Below are positions 1 to 14,800 of a stretch of 64,000 nucleotides of DNA, piece by piece. A model generated the notes under the pieces. That model did no database searches and was not told the DNA's origin. It was given only the letters and a program-made list of their open reading frames with translations. Within the stretch, counting starts at the first letter, position 1. Each line of letters begins with the position of its first letter. Origin of the DNA: Mactra quadrangularis (taxonomy: Eukaryota; Mollusca; Bivalvia; Venerida; Mactridae); contig CM046303.1 of the NCBI GenBank assembly GCA_025267735.1, positions 50,857,403 through 50,921,402 of the forward strand. Reading direction: 5' to 3'. A program made the position numbers and the translations under genes.

Positions 1-19
1 TAGCCATAGAATACATGTA

Positions 20-60
20 TATATTTATTATAAGAAATTATCAGACATATAAATATAGCA
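20..60. other. Left edge, unassigned AT-rich sequence
   Basis: Nothing recognisable is cut by the left edge of the window. Confidence 0.3.
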
Positions 61-1016
61 CATTGGTATGTAGATAGATTTCTTTATAATGGTAAATAAC
101 GAACTAGGGAGATTACGAGTTTTGTATATGGAAAACAGTCTTCACTAATTACTATATCATCTGAAGTGAAGCCTGGATTGTTGAAACTCTATGGAAATGT
201 AATAATTTATCATATAATTGATGGAAATCAGATGTCATCTTGATAAATGATAATATTTGTACCATAGTAATGAGCAGTAATGTTTCAAACCTTAAAGACT
301 TAAACTTCAAATTTAGGCAATATCAGAAATGCTATGACAAATTAACAAAATAACACCAATAAGTTTTATTGACATTGTATAACAGATTGATATAAACTAG
401 TATTTAACAGAATTCCAACAGTTTTTATAATTTAACTCAAAATGTAATGCATAAAAAAATGTGAAAATAATATAAACATATTAAAACAAAAATAATCAAG
501 CCTGAATTCATAACTCCAAGACTTAATATGATCATTTATAAGACAAAACTAGCAGGGATATGTAATTGCACAATGACAGATCTGCTGTAAAAAGATTACA
601 AAGAACCTACTAAGACTTTTTATTCGAACATACACGGTTCTTAGATACAAGTACAAATGTCAGTAGCAACAAGAAATAAAGCATGGCTGACTTTAACAAA
701 ATAATCAAAGTACTAATGCTTTTATCAGTCAATTAAAACAATTATCCTGGAATATCAATAATTAAAGAATTATCATAAATAATTATACATGTATTTACAA
801 ATACAGGATTACACAGAAGAGATTTTTCAGCTGTTTTTTTTATAAATAATTTTCACACAAATCAGCTGAACTTGACAACACTTGATGTCATTGGGAGATT
901 AAACTACATACATGTATTACCATGTCAAGGATTTTATCAGAGCTATTTAGACACAACCATAAAGTATGTGGATTTATAAGGCTTGCCAAAACACAGGAAA
1001 TTACATAGATAGAGGA

Positions 1017-1390
1017 TATTCATCAACTCTGGTGTAAGATTGATTTTTATTTCACCAAGTGAACTCAGAAAACATATGTTCACGAGTGGCATAGCCACGA
1101 GTGAAAATGTCATTTTCTGAGTTCATGAGTTGAAATAAAATTACACCATGGTTGACGGGTATTCTGTTTCTTTCATGCTTAGTTTGGTGTTTTACTAGAT
1201 GTGTTTTACACAAATTATAACATGACGCCATTTCTTCTCCATGATGACGTCATTTATCTTCCTAAATGACGTCATTGACGATGAAAATAGAGGATTATAT
1301 TTTCACTACAATGAAAATATAAAACTTATATTTTCATTGTTTATTTTTACCGAATAACACGACGTATCACCGTAAAGCATGAAAGAAAAA
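1017..1390. repeat. Inverted-repeat element with two CRE palindromes
   Basis: A hairpin is formed by CATCAACTCTGGTGTAA (about 1020) and TTACACCATGGTTGACG (about 1141). A second pair, CTTTCATGCTTA (1172) and TAAAGCATGAAAG (1374), encloses TGACGTCA at 1245-1252 and 1267-1274. Probably a MITE or two merged ones. Confidence 0.55.
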
Positions 1391-2824
1391 GTTGTAATTC
1401 CTACAGTGACAATACATAATCTGTATATTCTTCCACAATGCAAATATAATCTTGAAATTGCAAGTAACATTGGCTAGTAAGTTAAATGTGTTTAAAAATA
1501 ATGCTTGTTTAAATATAGTGCTAAATTGTATAAGAATCTAAGGGTAAAATCTATGCAAAAGTCAACTACATTTTTCGATGTTTTCTTGATATGCTAATCT
1601 GAAGACAAAAAAAGTGATAAGGTCTATAGAAATTTATAACAAGGTACTACTAAAACAAATACAAATCTCAAATTAATTGATTATAGAAACCATGACAATT
1701 TCTAGAGTCATCTATGTTTTAAATAATAGGTAACAAAAAAGCTAACAGCAATAACAGACAGTAAATACTGCAAAGAGAGGTACAGTCAACAACAATCTAG
1801 AACATTGTGATTCTGAGCAATCAAAGGCAAGATGACAATTCAAAGATGCCATGGAAGATCTAAAATATTTAAATTCAGTAAGTATAATGGCAAATAAAAA
1901 TTTTAAAATGTATTTCCACACAACCAAAAGCAAGTATATCTAACATCATAGATTTTACCTCATGAACATTTCGATTGACTTAATTTTTAACATAACTAGT
2001 CATTACCCCAATGCCTAGAAAAAAACCAAATAGACACTTTCTAGCAGTATGGATAAAAATAAATTATCTGTTATTTGTGCTAACACACTATCAACAAAAT
2101 ATTTACATATTCGTGATCGGCCCATAACTTTAACAATTTTTCAACACATTGTACATAATACAGTCATGAAGCAAAATGTCTCCATCTTCCTAAACATATT
2201 TACAATTACATCTCTGCATCAGGAAACATAGCTAACAAAGAATGAACCCATAATGGGTATCCTAACAAAGTTCAACATAATTATTATATAATAATAAAAC
2301 ATAAATATGGTAATTCTGCACTTTTAGACTTAATATAATGTAAACTGTACAAAGTCGAAGTATTAGAACAAAAATAGGAAATAAAACAGAACAAAATACA
2401 TCAGACAAATTGTCAGCACTTAGTAAGTATGGAATTCTCCAATATAAATGATATGATTGTATCATTTCAATATAGTTCTGTAGTAAAACATAGGCATTTG
2501 GCTCATATTAATACAATGAACTGTTATGTATCTAACTTATTTCTAAGTATTACGAAAGCCATTTTCTCAACAAAATGCATCCCATTTTTATATTTTTAAG
2601 CTTAACTTTCTAGGGACCAGAAGTGCTTTTTATCAAAGGTCGTAAGTCCGATCTTAATTAAGATAAAACGCACCCCAGAACACTGGAGCAAAGCAAGTGT
2701 AGCAATTTAACATCAAACTAGAAACATCAAAACTTCTACCTTTTTTTTAAAAATGGAACAGCAATACTTTCTCTCAATTACTATCCCAGCAACATCCAGC
2801 TGTCACTCTGTAGTCATAACTCTG

Positions 2825-3080
2825 CCTATAAAATCAATAACATCCGCTCATTGGCCAATCGCTACGCTCTATATGTCGCCTTGTGAGACCGAGTAGCCAA
2901 TCACAGCGCATCTTTTAACAAGTCGATTGCTTTTGCACCTGGTCTTTTGCCGATTGAATATGTTTATCCTGATTGCATTTGTCCAGTTTTTGGGACCAAT
3001 TAATTGATTTAGATTGCGTCGGCATTGTCTTAGTAGGAAAATGGATCATCAATCGAAGAAAACCGTTCGCTTTGATTGAA
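2825..3080. promoter_or_regulatory. Promoter-like island with CCAAT boxes, no assigned gene
   Basis: Within an AT-rich region, this stretch has higher GC, a double CCAAT (ATTGGCCAAT near 2850), another CCAAT near 2896 and a TATAAAA near 2827. A 12-codon ORF starting MDHQSKKTVRFD follows at about 3040-3079. No gene could be attached. Confidence 0.3.
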
Positions 3081-5865
3081 ATATTGTTTTGTTTCGAGAG
3101 GAGCTATTAGAAATATCACATGTCTTAAAATATGATATTTTAATACTTCCCCCAATATTTTTTTACTGTTATGATTAAAAGTCAGTATGTACAGTCAAAT
3201 TCCTTGATGTATTTTCTTTCATTTGATGTATAATTATCAAAGATTTGTTAACTGTTGATCGAAAATTAAACTAATATTACGAAAATCCAAGGCTTTTGTC
3301 AATACATGACTGTGACAATTTTTGTATTTTTTTTTCTTGGAGTACTTTTAAATCGTATACATCTTACTTATGAGGCATGGTTGAAACAATTTAAATATTT
3401 GAAAGTAATTATAGGCAACCACAATTATGAATTAATTTATTCTGATCATCTAACCTAACAAAAATGAACACTTTTTCGGACATGAAAATTTCGGATAAGT
3501 GATTTATTAAGTTCATAGGCAGACTGCAACCCATTTACTTTATATAACTTCACTTTTTGATATGGGTCAAATGTTATATAAATGCATTTTTTTACATTAG
3601 AACAAAGGTATGCATAATAAGATTTATTGAAAGTTGTTAAAGTTTGAAGAGCTAATGCTAATTAATAACTAAGAACAGTTGTTCATATGTTGGAGTAAGC
3701 AAGTACTGGCTTATGCCCAGGAAGGTATTTTTACTGTAAACATTTTATGACACATGTCCACCTGAACCTGTCCATAGATGACATATGTCTACAAAGAACA
3801 CTTTTAGATATTCCCGTGACTGTCTTTTGTGCACAGGTTGGATATTTGCACCAAATTAACACAGGAAAAAGCACCAGAGGCCACAATTTAAGGTCTAAAA
3901 TGTAAAAAATCATACAAGAGGGGGATATCCTCTGCCTTAACCCGCCCCCTTTCGGCGGGCACCTCTTGGCTCACTTCTCCCTAAAATTCTGGGCTAGGAT
4001 GATCCCTGGTAGAATCAAGTGTCTAAGAAGTAAACAGCTTATTTGTAAAGAGCCTAAAACATCAACAGCTGATGTTTTTGATAAAATACAGAGAGTCAAT
4101 ATACGTAACAAAGTGTTACCCTTGTATTATAGTAATTTTAATAATTAATAAAAACTGCACCAATGAAAATCTGCATTTACTTTAGATAAGCCTTAGAAAG
4201 CATGAAGTGTTCAATTTCAATATAACGTAAAAAAATCCCAAGAATGTTGATTTATCAGATTTGTACCATGTAAATTCCTTGAAAAATAGCAATTTCAACA
4301 TAAATGCCAAACCTAACTAAACAAAGAAAAACGCTATACTACAGTATGGCTTAATAATTTAAAAATGAAACAGTAATAACATAAAGATATAACAATAGGC
4401 CTATCATTTTATACATAGCACTAGTATGAACCAGGTCTTTCTTTTGAATGGCTTCTGTGGATGAAATTTACTGTGAAATTTTATGAGAACAGGTATTTAT
4501 AATGCTAAATGACAGAAATGTAAAAAGTTAACATTCTAATAACTGTACTTGTAACTATGAGAGAGCATACAGACAATAAAGAACATTAACTAATGTTATA
4601 TTTATCATCTACTAAGAACACTGAGTATTTTATGTATCATTTTGATATTATGTTAACACTCTTTCGAGCCAAGTATTTTTCGGTGACTTCACAATCAAAA
4701 AGTTTAGAACTAAAACTTTATCTACAGTGAAATAAAGAAAGTCTACAATCTAGCCAATTAAAAGCTAGATTAAGTATCCAACACTGATACTTCATTAAAA
4801 TAAAATGTCATAAAGACTCTTATTAATTTGAACACACCATCTAGACTGCTTAAATTTCAATGTTTGTCGGAAGGGTCAAAATAGTTGTATTATTTTTCAA
4901 GTTACATTGTGGAACTGTCTTTAAATCTAACAACAGTCCCAAGGACCAAGAGTCGAAACCTTACTATTATCAATGGTCATATGACTCAAATTTAGAAGTA
5001 AATCCATCTATAAACTTGTTTTACCATTTTTGTTTCGAGACAGACACATCTGAATGTACTCGGTGACAGATGAACAACCCGAAACCATGATGAGTAGCTT
5101 GCAGATATCAATAAATATTACATAATTTAACAGTCAAATACTAAAATATATAACAAATGAGAAAATCTTAAATAATTAATACAACATTATCAAATTAATA
5201 AAATGAAAATAACATAAGATTGATTTTGAGACTCAGAAATTTCAACAAAAATAGAAAGCATATTCAAAAGAAGCATCGACTAGCTACAAACAATTGTCCT
5301 TAAATAACTGAATAGTAAAACTGGTGTTGTGTTTTGTAATGACTTGACACCAGATTAATCATAGAAACACCATATTAAATAATTCCTGAGGATTATTTTA
5401 TACAATGTAGATATATTTATGAACACATATCTTCACACTTTGAGAGTGCTTGTAGCATACAATATCCAAATTTCTGCTAGATATGGAGAAAAAAAAATAT
5501 CATGCTTGGTGAACATGACTAAAAACTATCAAATGTTTATTCTGTCATAAATAGCTGTGGTGTAGGGCGGTAGGCGTTTCATTTTGACACTGCTGTAAGG
5601 ATTTGTGTGCTGTAAACACCAGCACTTCAAAGTAATCATTCAAATAAGAAACTTATTCCACAGATTCCTTGTTCTGAAGTAAGAATGCAACTTTGGGTAG
5701 TTCAGTTTGTGCAGAGAATCTGAGATAAGCAATTGGAAAAATAGGTTGATTCACTAATTTCAAGCCAACACAATGAGCAACAGGAACATTTATCATATCC
5801 ATAGCAACACATATATGATTTTCCTCCCCTTTGGTAGAATGCCTTATAATGTGTGGAAATTTGAT

Positions 5866-8800
5866 TTAACCTACTACTTTCAATACTTGACCTATTGCAA
5901 TGGTTCGACCTGAAAGTAGAACAAAATATAAAGAAATTACATTTTGAATGCACGAGTTTACAACATTCTGTATAATAATATTCTGTATAATAATTATTAT
6001 GTATCATCTTCCTTTAAATAAAAATGATGTAACAATGTTAGACTACAACTAGACAGTCGAGACTATCCAGTTAATCGACTGCAGTTTGATTTTAACAAAA
6101 AATAGGTTTCAACTCCTAAAATGGTTTAATCATTCTATCATATATGATCACTGGATCAAGTACAGCTTGATGGTTAATAAACTTTATATGCTTAAAATGC
6201 ATGTGAAAGTCTAACCAAAAATATTGACAACATTTTTAGGTAACTTAATCTTTTAGTCATTAATATGATGGAAAAGGAATGATTGAGTTAATTAAATGTA
6301 TTAGCAAGCATTATAAATTAGATTCAGACCCCCTTTTAGATATCCAAACTAGTTCTAACCTTAATAATATGAATCTTTTAATGTTTTAAAATCAAAGCTA
6401 CATACCTTCGTCTCGTAATGTAAATCTACCCATCTGTGGAAAGTCAGCGAATGTTTCTAAACAGATCATTCCACCATTCACTTCAAATCTAGCAATACCT
6501 ATCTGATCTTGCATTATAAATCTAGTAGGAGTTTTTTTACCAGTCTTTTTATCTATTAAACAAATGAGGCTTTTAAGAGCAACCTCTTCAGCCACATTAT
6601 GAAGATGTAACACAGCACTATATCCTGCACATATGATGGATTTATGCTCTAATATCACAATCTAAAATAGTACAAACAAAATATTATACAATGAACACAA
6701 AACATACATAACAAGTTCATGTACAACATGGAATATTGAAGTCAGTAAGAAAAGGAACATTTTTCTTAAATAAAAGGCAATACAACTGGGTTCAATAGCA
6801 AAAATTAGAAATGAAAATAATTACAACTTGACAAACTAAAACAGTTTATAAATTATAACAATGTTAGTTATTATTTATTCATACCAGAAATTTCCTATTT
6901 ATTATATGAATTTTATTGAATTAGAAAAATGGTGATGGCAAAAAAGTGGTGGACCCAGGGCTCGAAATTTAACAAAAAAACTTGCAAATTTTTGCGAGCT
7001 GACTTTATTACAACTCACAAAAAAGGAAAAGTCAGGCATATTTTTTTTCTTGCTCAAAATTTTAATAGCATACGTGGATACTAATCATATACGTGCAAAC
7101 ACCATGCATGTAGTACTATTATTTAACTATAGATAGAATAAAGGCGTTCTTGTGGGATAGACCAAGAATATCGAACATGCTTTTACGTTGAATCTTTAAT
7201 TAATTCTTTTGATCTGACCGTTTTAATGCTGATTTGAGCTTCATTTTAGACAGTTATATTTTTGTGTGTCAATTTCAACTCGGGAAAATTTGCGAGTTCA
7301 AATAAAAGTAACTAGCAGTTTTCAAAATCCACTTGCATTTTGCGAGTATGTGAGCTTAATTTCGAGCCCTGGGTGGACCATTGAACCACTCACATTCTAG
7401 CAGTCACTGAACCGACGTTGCTATTGGTGGAATTTGTCTATAGGCTAGATTTGACTAATTTATAACATCACATTACTAAGTAGTTAATATTTATCATATT
7501 TTGTATACTGAAAGTCTAAGCAGGTAATTCTGATGCTTTTTTCAACATAGAAACCTTAGTTATCACGGCCAATGAAGCACATAATTATGATCAACTGGCA
7601 CCAACAGCTACATGCCCATGCGGCGAGGATGACCAAACCATGGAGCACATCCTTTAAACCTGTGAAAGACACCACCAGGAGAGACTAGCAATATGGCCGA
7701 CTGAGACAACTCGACAGGAGAAACTGTGTGGTACTGTAGTTGAACTCAGACGGACCATACAATTCATCCATAAGACTGGTCAGACTGTGTAGCCGTGAAC
7801 GAAAAGAAGAAGATTATGGTCAACTTAATGGATACCTAGAATCTTTTGAACATAGATGTTGGGCTAGGTTCAAGTACATAGAATGCCTGGACTTTAATTT
7901 AGACCCATAACTTTCAACTTGATTAGGGGTTTATTTTAGAATACAGCTGAGCTAATCATCCACTACATTTGTATGTAAGCTAGAAGTCCCCAAATACACT
8001 TGACATCATGTCAATCAATGTAACACAAAATGAGAAGACTCTGCTTTTGAAACATATTGATTTACCAAACTGCAGGGCCGGCAAAATCTTATAATTGTTT
8101 ACTTGTCTGTTCTTGCCAACTGGTAAAGTTACTTGTCCGTATGAACATTATAGAATAAAATCCGTATGAACATTATAGAATAAATTTATTGAAAAATCCA
8201 CCAGTTCGTACTTGCCTTGGGACAACACAGACAATACGGACGATTGATTTCTTGAAACCCTGCCAAATGGCAACCGAAGAACATGAACATAGCACAACAT
8301 CAATCTTATAAGGAAAGTTGACCACAATATGAGATATGCATTTTTTTTTTACAAAATACTTAAATACAAACTACTACAAATTTAAAAGCTTACATTATCA
8401 TTGAATGAAACAAAATTTGATTGAGATGGTTTTATGTTATTTTTTATTAATAGAACCGAAGCCAAGCAAATTACAATAACAGAGCCCAAAATAAATTTTA
8501 AACTGCTATTACTGGTAATACCTAAAATTCCTTAATCTAATGACTTTTACAGCTTTTACACAAAACATAACTGCTTTCCCAAAGCCAAAATTCCTAAACA
8601 TCAGGATCAGTCCAGAAATCTTTTAGGCCCATGTTAACATCTAGCAACTTATTTATAAAATCTCTAATTAACCAGATAGTTAAGTGAGGCATATACTTGA
8701 ATCTATCAATGGCAACAATCCCATGTTAACATCTAGCAACTTATTCATAAAATCTCTAATTAACCAGATAGTTAAGTGAGGCATATACTTGAATCTATCA

Positions 8801-11800
8801 ATGGCAACAATCTTACCTTTGCATCAAATATTCTACCAGTATTACATGGTGCATCTACGGCACATATCACAAAGCCAGGTGATACATCCTGAAATTATCA
8901 TAAAACAAAGTTGTGTATAAAAATTCAATGGACTTGAAAATGATTAATCTAAGTTGTAAGATCTTGTTTCATAATCAAGATAAGACAAATTAGTATAAAA
9001 AATAAAGTTTTACATATAAGTGAATTAGTCTGAAATAATATGGCACAATACAATAACGATAGTCATGTTTATCTAGTCTGTGTTGACTTCCTAATCTTAG
9101 TCACTCAGACTGGAAAAGACAGAAAGCCTGAAATTAGCTGTTTACCATTTACTAGGCACATACAATTTCATCAGTGACTGACAACTGCCCTACAAGATCT
9201 AAATTCATTGGTAGGAGGGAGAATGGTCATAGAAATTATTTCATAACCATGCTCCACAAAAGTATGCCCAGCCCAGGAATTGAACCCATCAATCATTACA
9301 CTTGTGCACTACAAACTAAGCTAGCAGGGTGGCTTACTGAAGCTTTGTAAGTGAGATAAAAAGTAAAGATGGTTCATAAGTCCTACCTACCTCTTCTTCT
9401 ACACCTGATACTTTCATTTTAACATTTTCTCCTGGATGAGCTTCCTCTGCATCTTCATCATATGACCATAACTGCATAATTTTTACTGTTAGCTACAAAT
9501 TATAATATTATAAACTTTAACACAAAAATTAAAAAGGGGTATAATCCATAATTAAGCTATGTACAGTTATGATTATTTAGTAATCCTGTTTATCACATAA
9601 TATATAGTGCCATCCATCATTACCTTTACACTTTTGTAAATGTATGGTTGTATTTAAATTTTTACTAATAATTGATAGATTAAAAACATAAAATCAGATA
9701 CATGTACAATTGTTACGATCTATCACAACTTTACCAATGCATAAATAAATCTTAAACAAGTAAATCTGTGAGCTAATGCTCACTAGTGATACCCCCGCCA
9801 AAATCTAAAAATATGCGACAAACAGGAAGTAGATGAGCGAGGAGCATGAAATCGCTTTACACCACATGGGACTATAGGATGAAGCAATATGCAAAGTTTC
9901 AGGCTGCTGCATGGTATAGTTGCTGAGAAAACTGTGACGGAAATTTTGTAACGGACGGACGGACGGACGCACACACGCACGCACGGACAAGGGTAAAACA
10001 GTATACCCCCCTCTTCTTCGAAGCGGGGGTATAATAAGATTTAATTGTGTTAATGAAAAAACAGCTTTTTTATAGGTGTAAAGGTAATTTTGGATGACAC
10101 TGTAATGTCATTGTATGAAGTTCCATCAAGATTGAGTCATTATTTGAAGATATATCAGACATATCAAAAGCTTTGGACATCTAATGCCCATCCACTTGGT
10201 TTTCGTCAAATTATACGCCAAATTTTTCGTTGAAAAATCCAGCTTAAAATTAAAAAAATCCAAAACTTCTCCCAAAAAGATCATCTCACACAACTCATTT
10301 CACAAATAATAGCAACTCAAAATACCTTCCCCCAATATTCAGCTTTCTTGGTTTTATATTGTTTCTTTTTCAATGACAGAAAAATAACTTTAAGGTTATG
10401 TAAGGCTAGGTAAAAGATAAGAATGAATCCTGTATATCAGTACTTACCCTATTTGGCATAAGTAATACAGATTGGTTTTTCTGACATACTCCCGATTCCA
10501 CTTTACCTATTAATATAGTACCCATATCCTTATATCTATCAACTATAGGCATTCTAAAAGGCTTGTCTAAGGCTCGACTAATTGCTGGTAAACCATCTAA
10601 ATAATCAATGAATGATGGACCTCTGAAAATTAAAATTATGTTGTATATTAAAAATTATTTCAACAATAGATTGATGTTTCTTCCACCAGAAAAAAACTTT
10701 GTTTGTATCAAATACAGTCATGGTGAAATTATTAATGTTTTGACAGTTGAGAAAAAACAAGCTACATGGCATAACAAAGCTGAAATAAAAATGTGTGTAC
10801 ACAGAACAAAAGTATGTAAAATATATTTGTTTCTCGCAGATGCATTCGGTACTGACAGTTTTCGGCTGAGGATAAAACATTATTTTAAGTAGCAAAAATG
10901 ATCTATAGTAAAATACAAGCTATATAAACTATTAACAATAATACCAATCCAAGTTTAATAACAGACAAGAAATGTAATGTGAAAACCACATTTAAGCCGG
11001 ATTTAAAAACTTAAACGCAAAAATTACAAAGGGAAATAATCCATAATAAAGCCAGGTAGAGTTGTGTTTACTGTCTTATTCTATTGATCACATGGTATGT
11101 TATCATTGTATGAAGTATCATAAAGATCCGAAAATAAATGGCAGAGATATATGCTAAATTGAAAACTTTATCGCAATTGTTAACGACACCGGACGGCCAC
11201 CCAACCGCTCGTGTTTCGCCAAACTATTAGTTGATTTTTTCTGTGAAAAATCTAGCTAAAAATGAGACTTTTTTTAAAACCACTACTAATTAGGTCAGAC
11301 TCAAACTTTCATTTCAATCAGGTTTGCTAATCAAACTTTGAAAATTTGCTTTAACCACCAGCAAGCTATAATTGTTTCCTATGCATTAGAGCAAAAGTCT
11401 AAAGCAGAATGAAAATAGAGCTCTGTAAATTGCTGCAGTATAAGTTTGCTATACATAATTATGTAAACATAGACATATAATGACTCACTTACAATAAAAA
11501 ATATCATCAAATAAGAAAAATTAACAACAAAGTACATATTATCATAAAGTAGACCCTATTCAAACCCTAACTTCTCTCCATAGAATTCCATATTTAACAT
11601 GTTAACCTTATGAAAGGTTGTGATTGAGTAATAACAACTAGGACAGGATAATTGGACAACCAGATCCATTTCAAAGGATTGTCTCACTCTTAAAACTTTC
11701 CTTGTATCTTTAAGCAAGAAACTATATTCTTTATTCTATCTCAGTACCAGGGGATTGGGAAATAGACGAGAGAGATTAATCCAAACTGTAAAAACTTGTT

Positions 11801-14800
11801 TCACAATACAGCTAAAATGAATTTGTATCAACAGCAAAACCTTCAACTTACCTATACCAAGGGCAAACACTTTCTGGAGGGACATCTCGTAAAAATGCAC
11901 CAGTTAATCCAGAGACAGGAAAGAATATAAGATCTGTTTTAGGATTAAATCCACATCTTTTGAGATAAGGTACAAGTTTTTCTTTACATTCATTATACCT
12001 GTAATAAAGTGAACAAATACATATAATACAAATACATGTTACACACGTCACTTATACAGAGGAAAAAGTATTGTAAAAAGTATTTAATTGCCCTTTACAA
12101 ACACATTTTACTAGCAATAAAGTAAATAAGAAACTATACAAATTATTTCAGACTTCAAACTTCACTCCTATTTTAGTTTCTTGGAGTTTCCTCATCATTT
12201 TAACGCAACAATGTGGCTCACTCAGTCCGTTGCACTTCTGACAGTCAACAAGAAGGTAAAGCTTTCTATTCCCTGATGAGACCTACTACTTTGGTGAAAG
12301 TTCTTTCTATCCTTTATTCTCAATTCCAACTGCTGAATCAACTAATGCACTTGTGAGTCACTGACAAAGATGTTTGCCCAGTACTGGTTACAATAATATG
12401 TCTAGAGATCTGAGGGGGACTGGGCCCCTAGGCACATTGATTAGGCCCACTGACTATCGCAATTTAAATTTAAAAATGTTTAACAGCAACATCAATCAAA
12501 CAAAACTTAATAGTAGTGTTTCAATCCGTTTTATAGTATGGTAAAAAAAGCCGTCAGTCATGGGAGTACAGTTACACTACATTTCGAATCTTGACAGTCT
12601 GTGACATTATTTCTAATCTTATCTGTAACACATTCACACATAAAAAACTGACCTAGATTCTGCCCACTCTACTGTTGGGTCATCCATTTTATTTATAACT
12701 ACAACAAGTTTTTTTACACCAGCTGTTTTCACTAACATAGCATGTTCACGTGTTTGACCACCTCTTTCAAAACCTGTCTCAAATTCTCCTCTTCTTGCAG
12801 ATATTACCTTTAAGAAACCAAACATTATTTTACATATATGTAACACAAAGGTTAATTTTATATTACAGAGGTTTGATTTTTAACAATAGTAGATTATACA
12901 AATGGGAACATTCACTGTGGTTTATTGATGGAATTAAGTGATTTGGACAACATTTTACATGGATATTGAAAACACTGCTGAGGCCAAAACAAATTGATCA
13001 TATGTTCTATGGATTCGCTCGCTCCTTAATTTTGACATTTTTTACCAAAAAAATATTTTTATTTCCTCGCTCGCTCATAAAAATTTGGTCAAACTGCTAT
13101 ATAAAGCAAGTGAATAAAGACTTTTTAAATTTTTTTTCTTGGCTCGCTTGCCCCTTTTTTTTCCAGAAAAATCCGTAGAACATATGATCAACTTGTTGTG
13201 GCCCGAGAAACAGAATTTCGATTTGGCCATTTTGTTAACACAAAATATATAAACAAAATTTTAGTTTGCGACATAAAAATCGCAACAGACTAAATTGACT
13301 ACTTCATCAATGAAATAACTTATGTCAAAGATACAAGAAACACAAAATATTATCACTTGTTGATAGAAGAACAAATTAACAGACTATCTAAAGATCACAA
13401 ATTTCTAACTCCTGTAGCATTTTTCTTCATAATAAATAGCAGAAAACAGGGTTTTTTTGCACTTTTATTTTTAAACTATCAGTGTTTTACAGTCCTATCC
13501 CTGTGACTTTTATCAATAAAATCAATAACTAAGAGTAACTATGTATAGTCCAACAGAATTAACCTGAGCTTGAACTACCTAATTTTAATAATTACACGCA
13601 TCACTTACATTAAATCGTGAGTTTCCGTATGCGTGTATACAGTTATACACATGTTTATAACAACCGATGTGACTATAAATCAATTTATTAAAAGTGGTGT
13701 ACGTTTAATTTTGGACACATTAGTTTTTGGGGAAACAAGTAAGTCAGTAATATTATGGCACAGTTTCAAAGTATTTATTCTAATGAAAACAACATTAATT
13801 GTTCAGTACCTGTACTTTGCCGAAAGCTTCCGATAAAGCGCTATTTACAAACGAAGACAAAAATAGACACTAAATACTGACTTTAATATATTCTTGCATA
13901 AAGGTCAAGCTCAGGTTAATTCTGTTGGACTATAATAACCAAGTAAAAGTACTTACTAGAACAGCTATATCAGCTTGTGAAGCACCACCAATCATATTTG
14001 GTACAAAACTTTTATGACCAGGTGCATCAAGTATAGTAAAATGTTTATTTTCTGTTTCAAAATATGCTCTACCAACTTCTACTGTTTTACCTTTCTCTCT
14101 CTCTTCAAGATTTGTATCTAAAGCCCATGATAAATACCTGCAATGTAATACCAATTATCATTAATGTCATCTATCATATTGTTGAATAAAGAGTACAAAA
14201 TCTGTCAAGAATTGTCAGTCTGCATGAGCAGATATCATAAAAACTGCTGTTATTGTATCTCCCAACACCGCACAGTGGTTCATTATCAGATAACCTTTGT
14301 GTTATCCAATCAATGCGTAGCTTTTTTCTAAACAAAACACTATCAATAGCATCAGAATTTCATAATTACTATTCTCAGATCAAGTATTCTGTATTATCTT
14401 ACCTCGTACAGAATACTCGTTTTTCATTGGCCGAGAGCGGTCACGTGCTGACCATGTATTATCCCATATTAGGTCAGTAGATTCTAATATCCAGTCAGTA
14501 ACAAAATTTATAAATGATAGCGCTGACGAAACCTTATTTTTCTATTCAGATGGGGGTACTCGGTAAGATAAATTCGTTACACAGTCAGTTACTGACCGGA
14601 TACGGTGTGATACCGGGTCAGTGAATAAATATTGGGCTCGAGCTACGCTCTCACCCAATATTAATTTACTGACCCGGTATCACACTGTATCCGGTCAGTA
14701 ACTGACTGTGTAACTAATATTAACTATACAGTGCATGTTATTCACAAGCTGTGATTTGGAAGATTTGTTGGGAGTTGCATTATGAAGATTATAATACTTA

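Larger units (their letters stand above)
1..5535. other. Region downstream of GSPT1, no gene seen
   Basis: AT-rich. Apart from the inverted-repeat element at 1017-1390 and the promoter-like island at 2825-3080, I see no exon with conserved protein or paired splice sites. A small GC hairpin (CCCGCC...GGCGGG) lies near 3942-3960. Confidence 0.5.

Noticed and set aside
5702..6007. 101-residue minus-strand ORF
   Set aside because: It overlaps the last GSPT1 exon in a different frame; the real code is only 5909-5866.
10605..10895. Overlapping ORFs on both strands
   Set aside because: No conserved residues beyond the GSPT1 exon edge at 10622; AT-rich chance ORFs.
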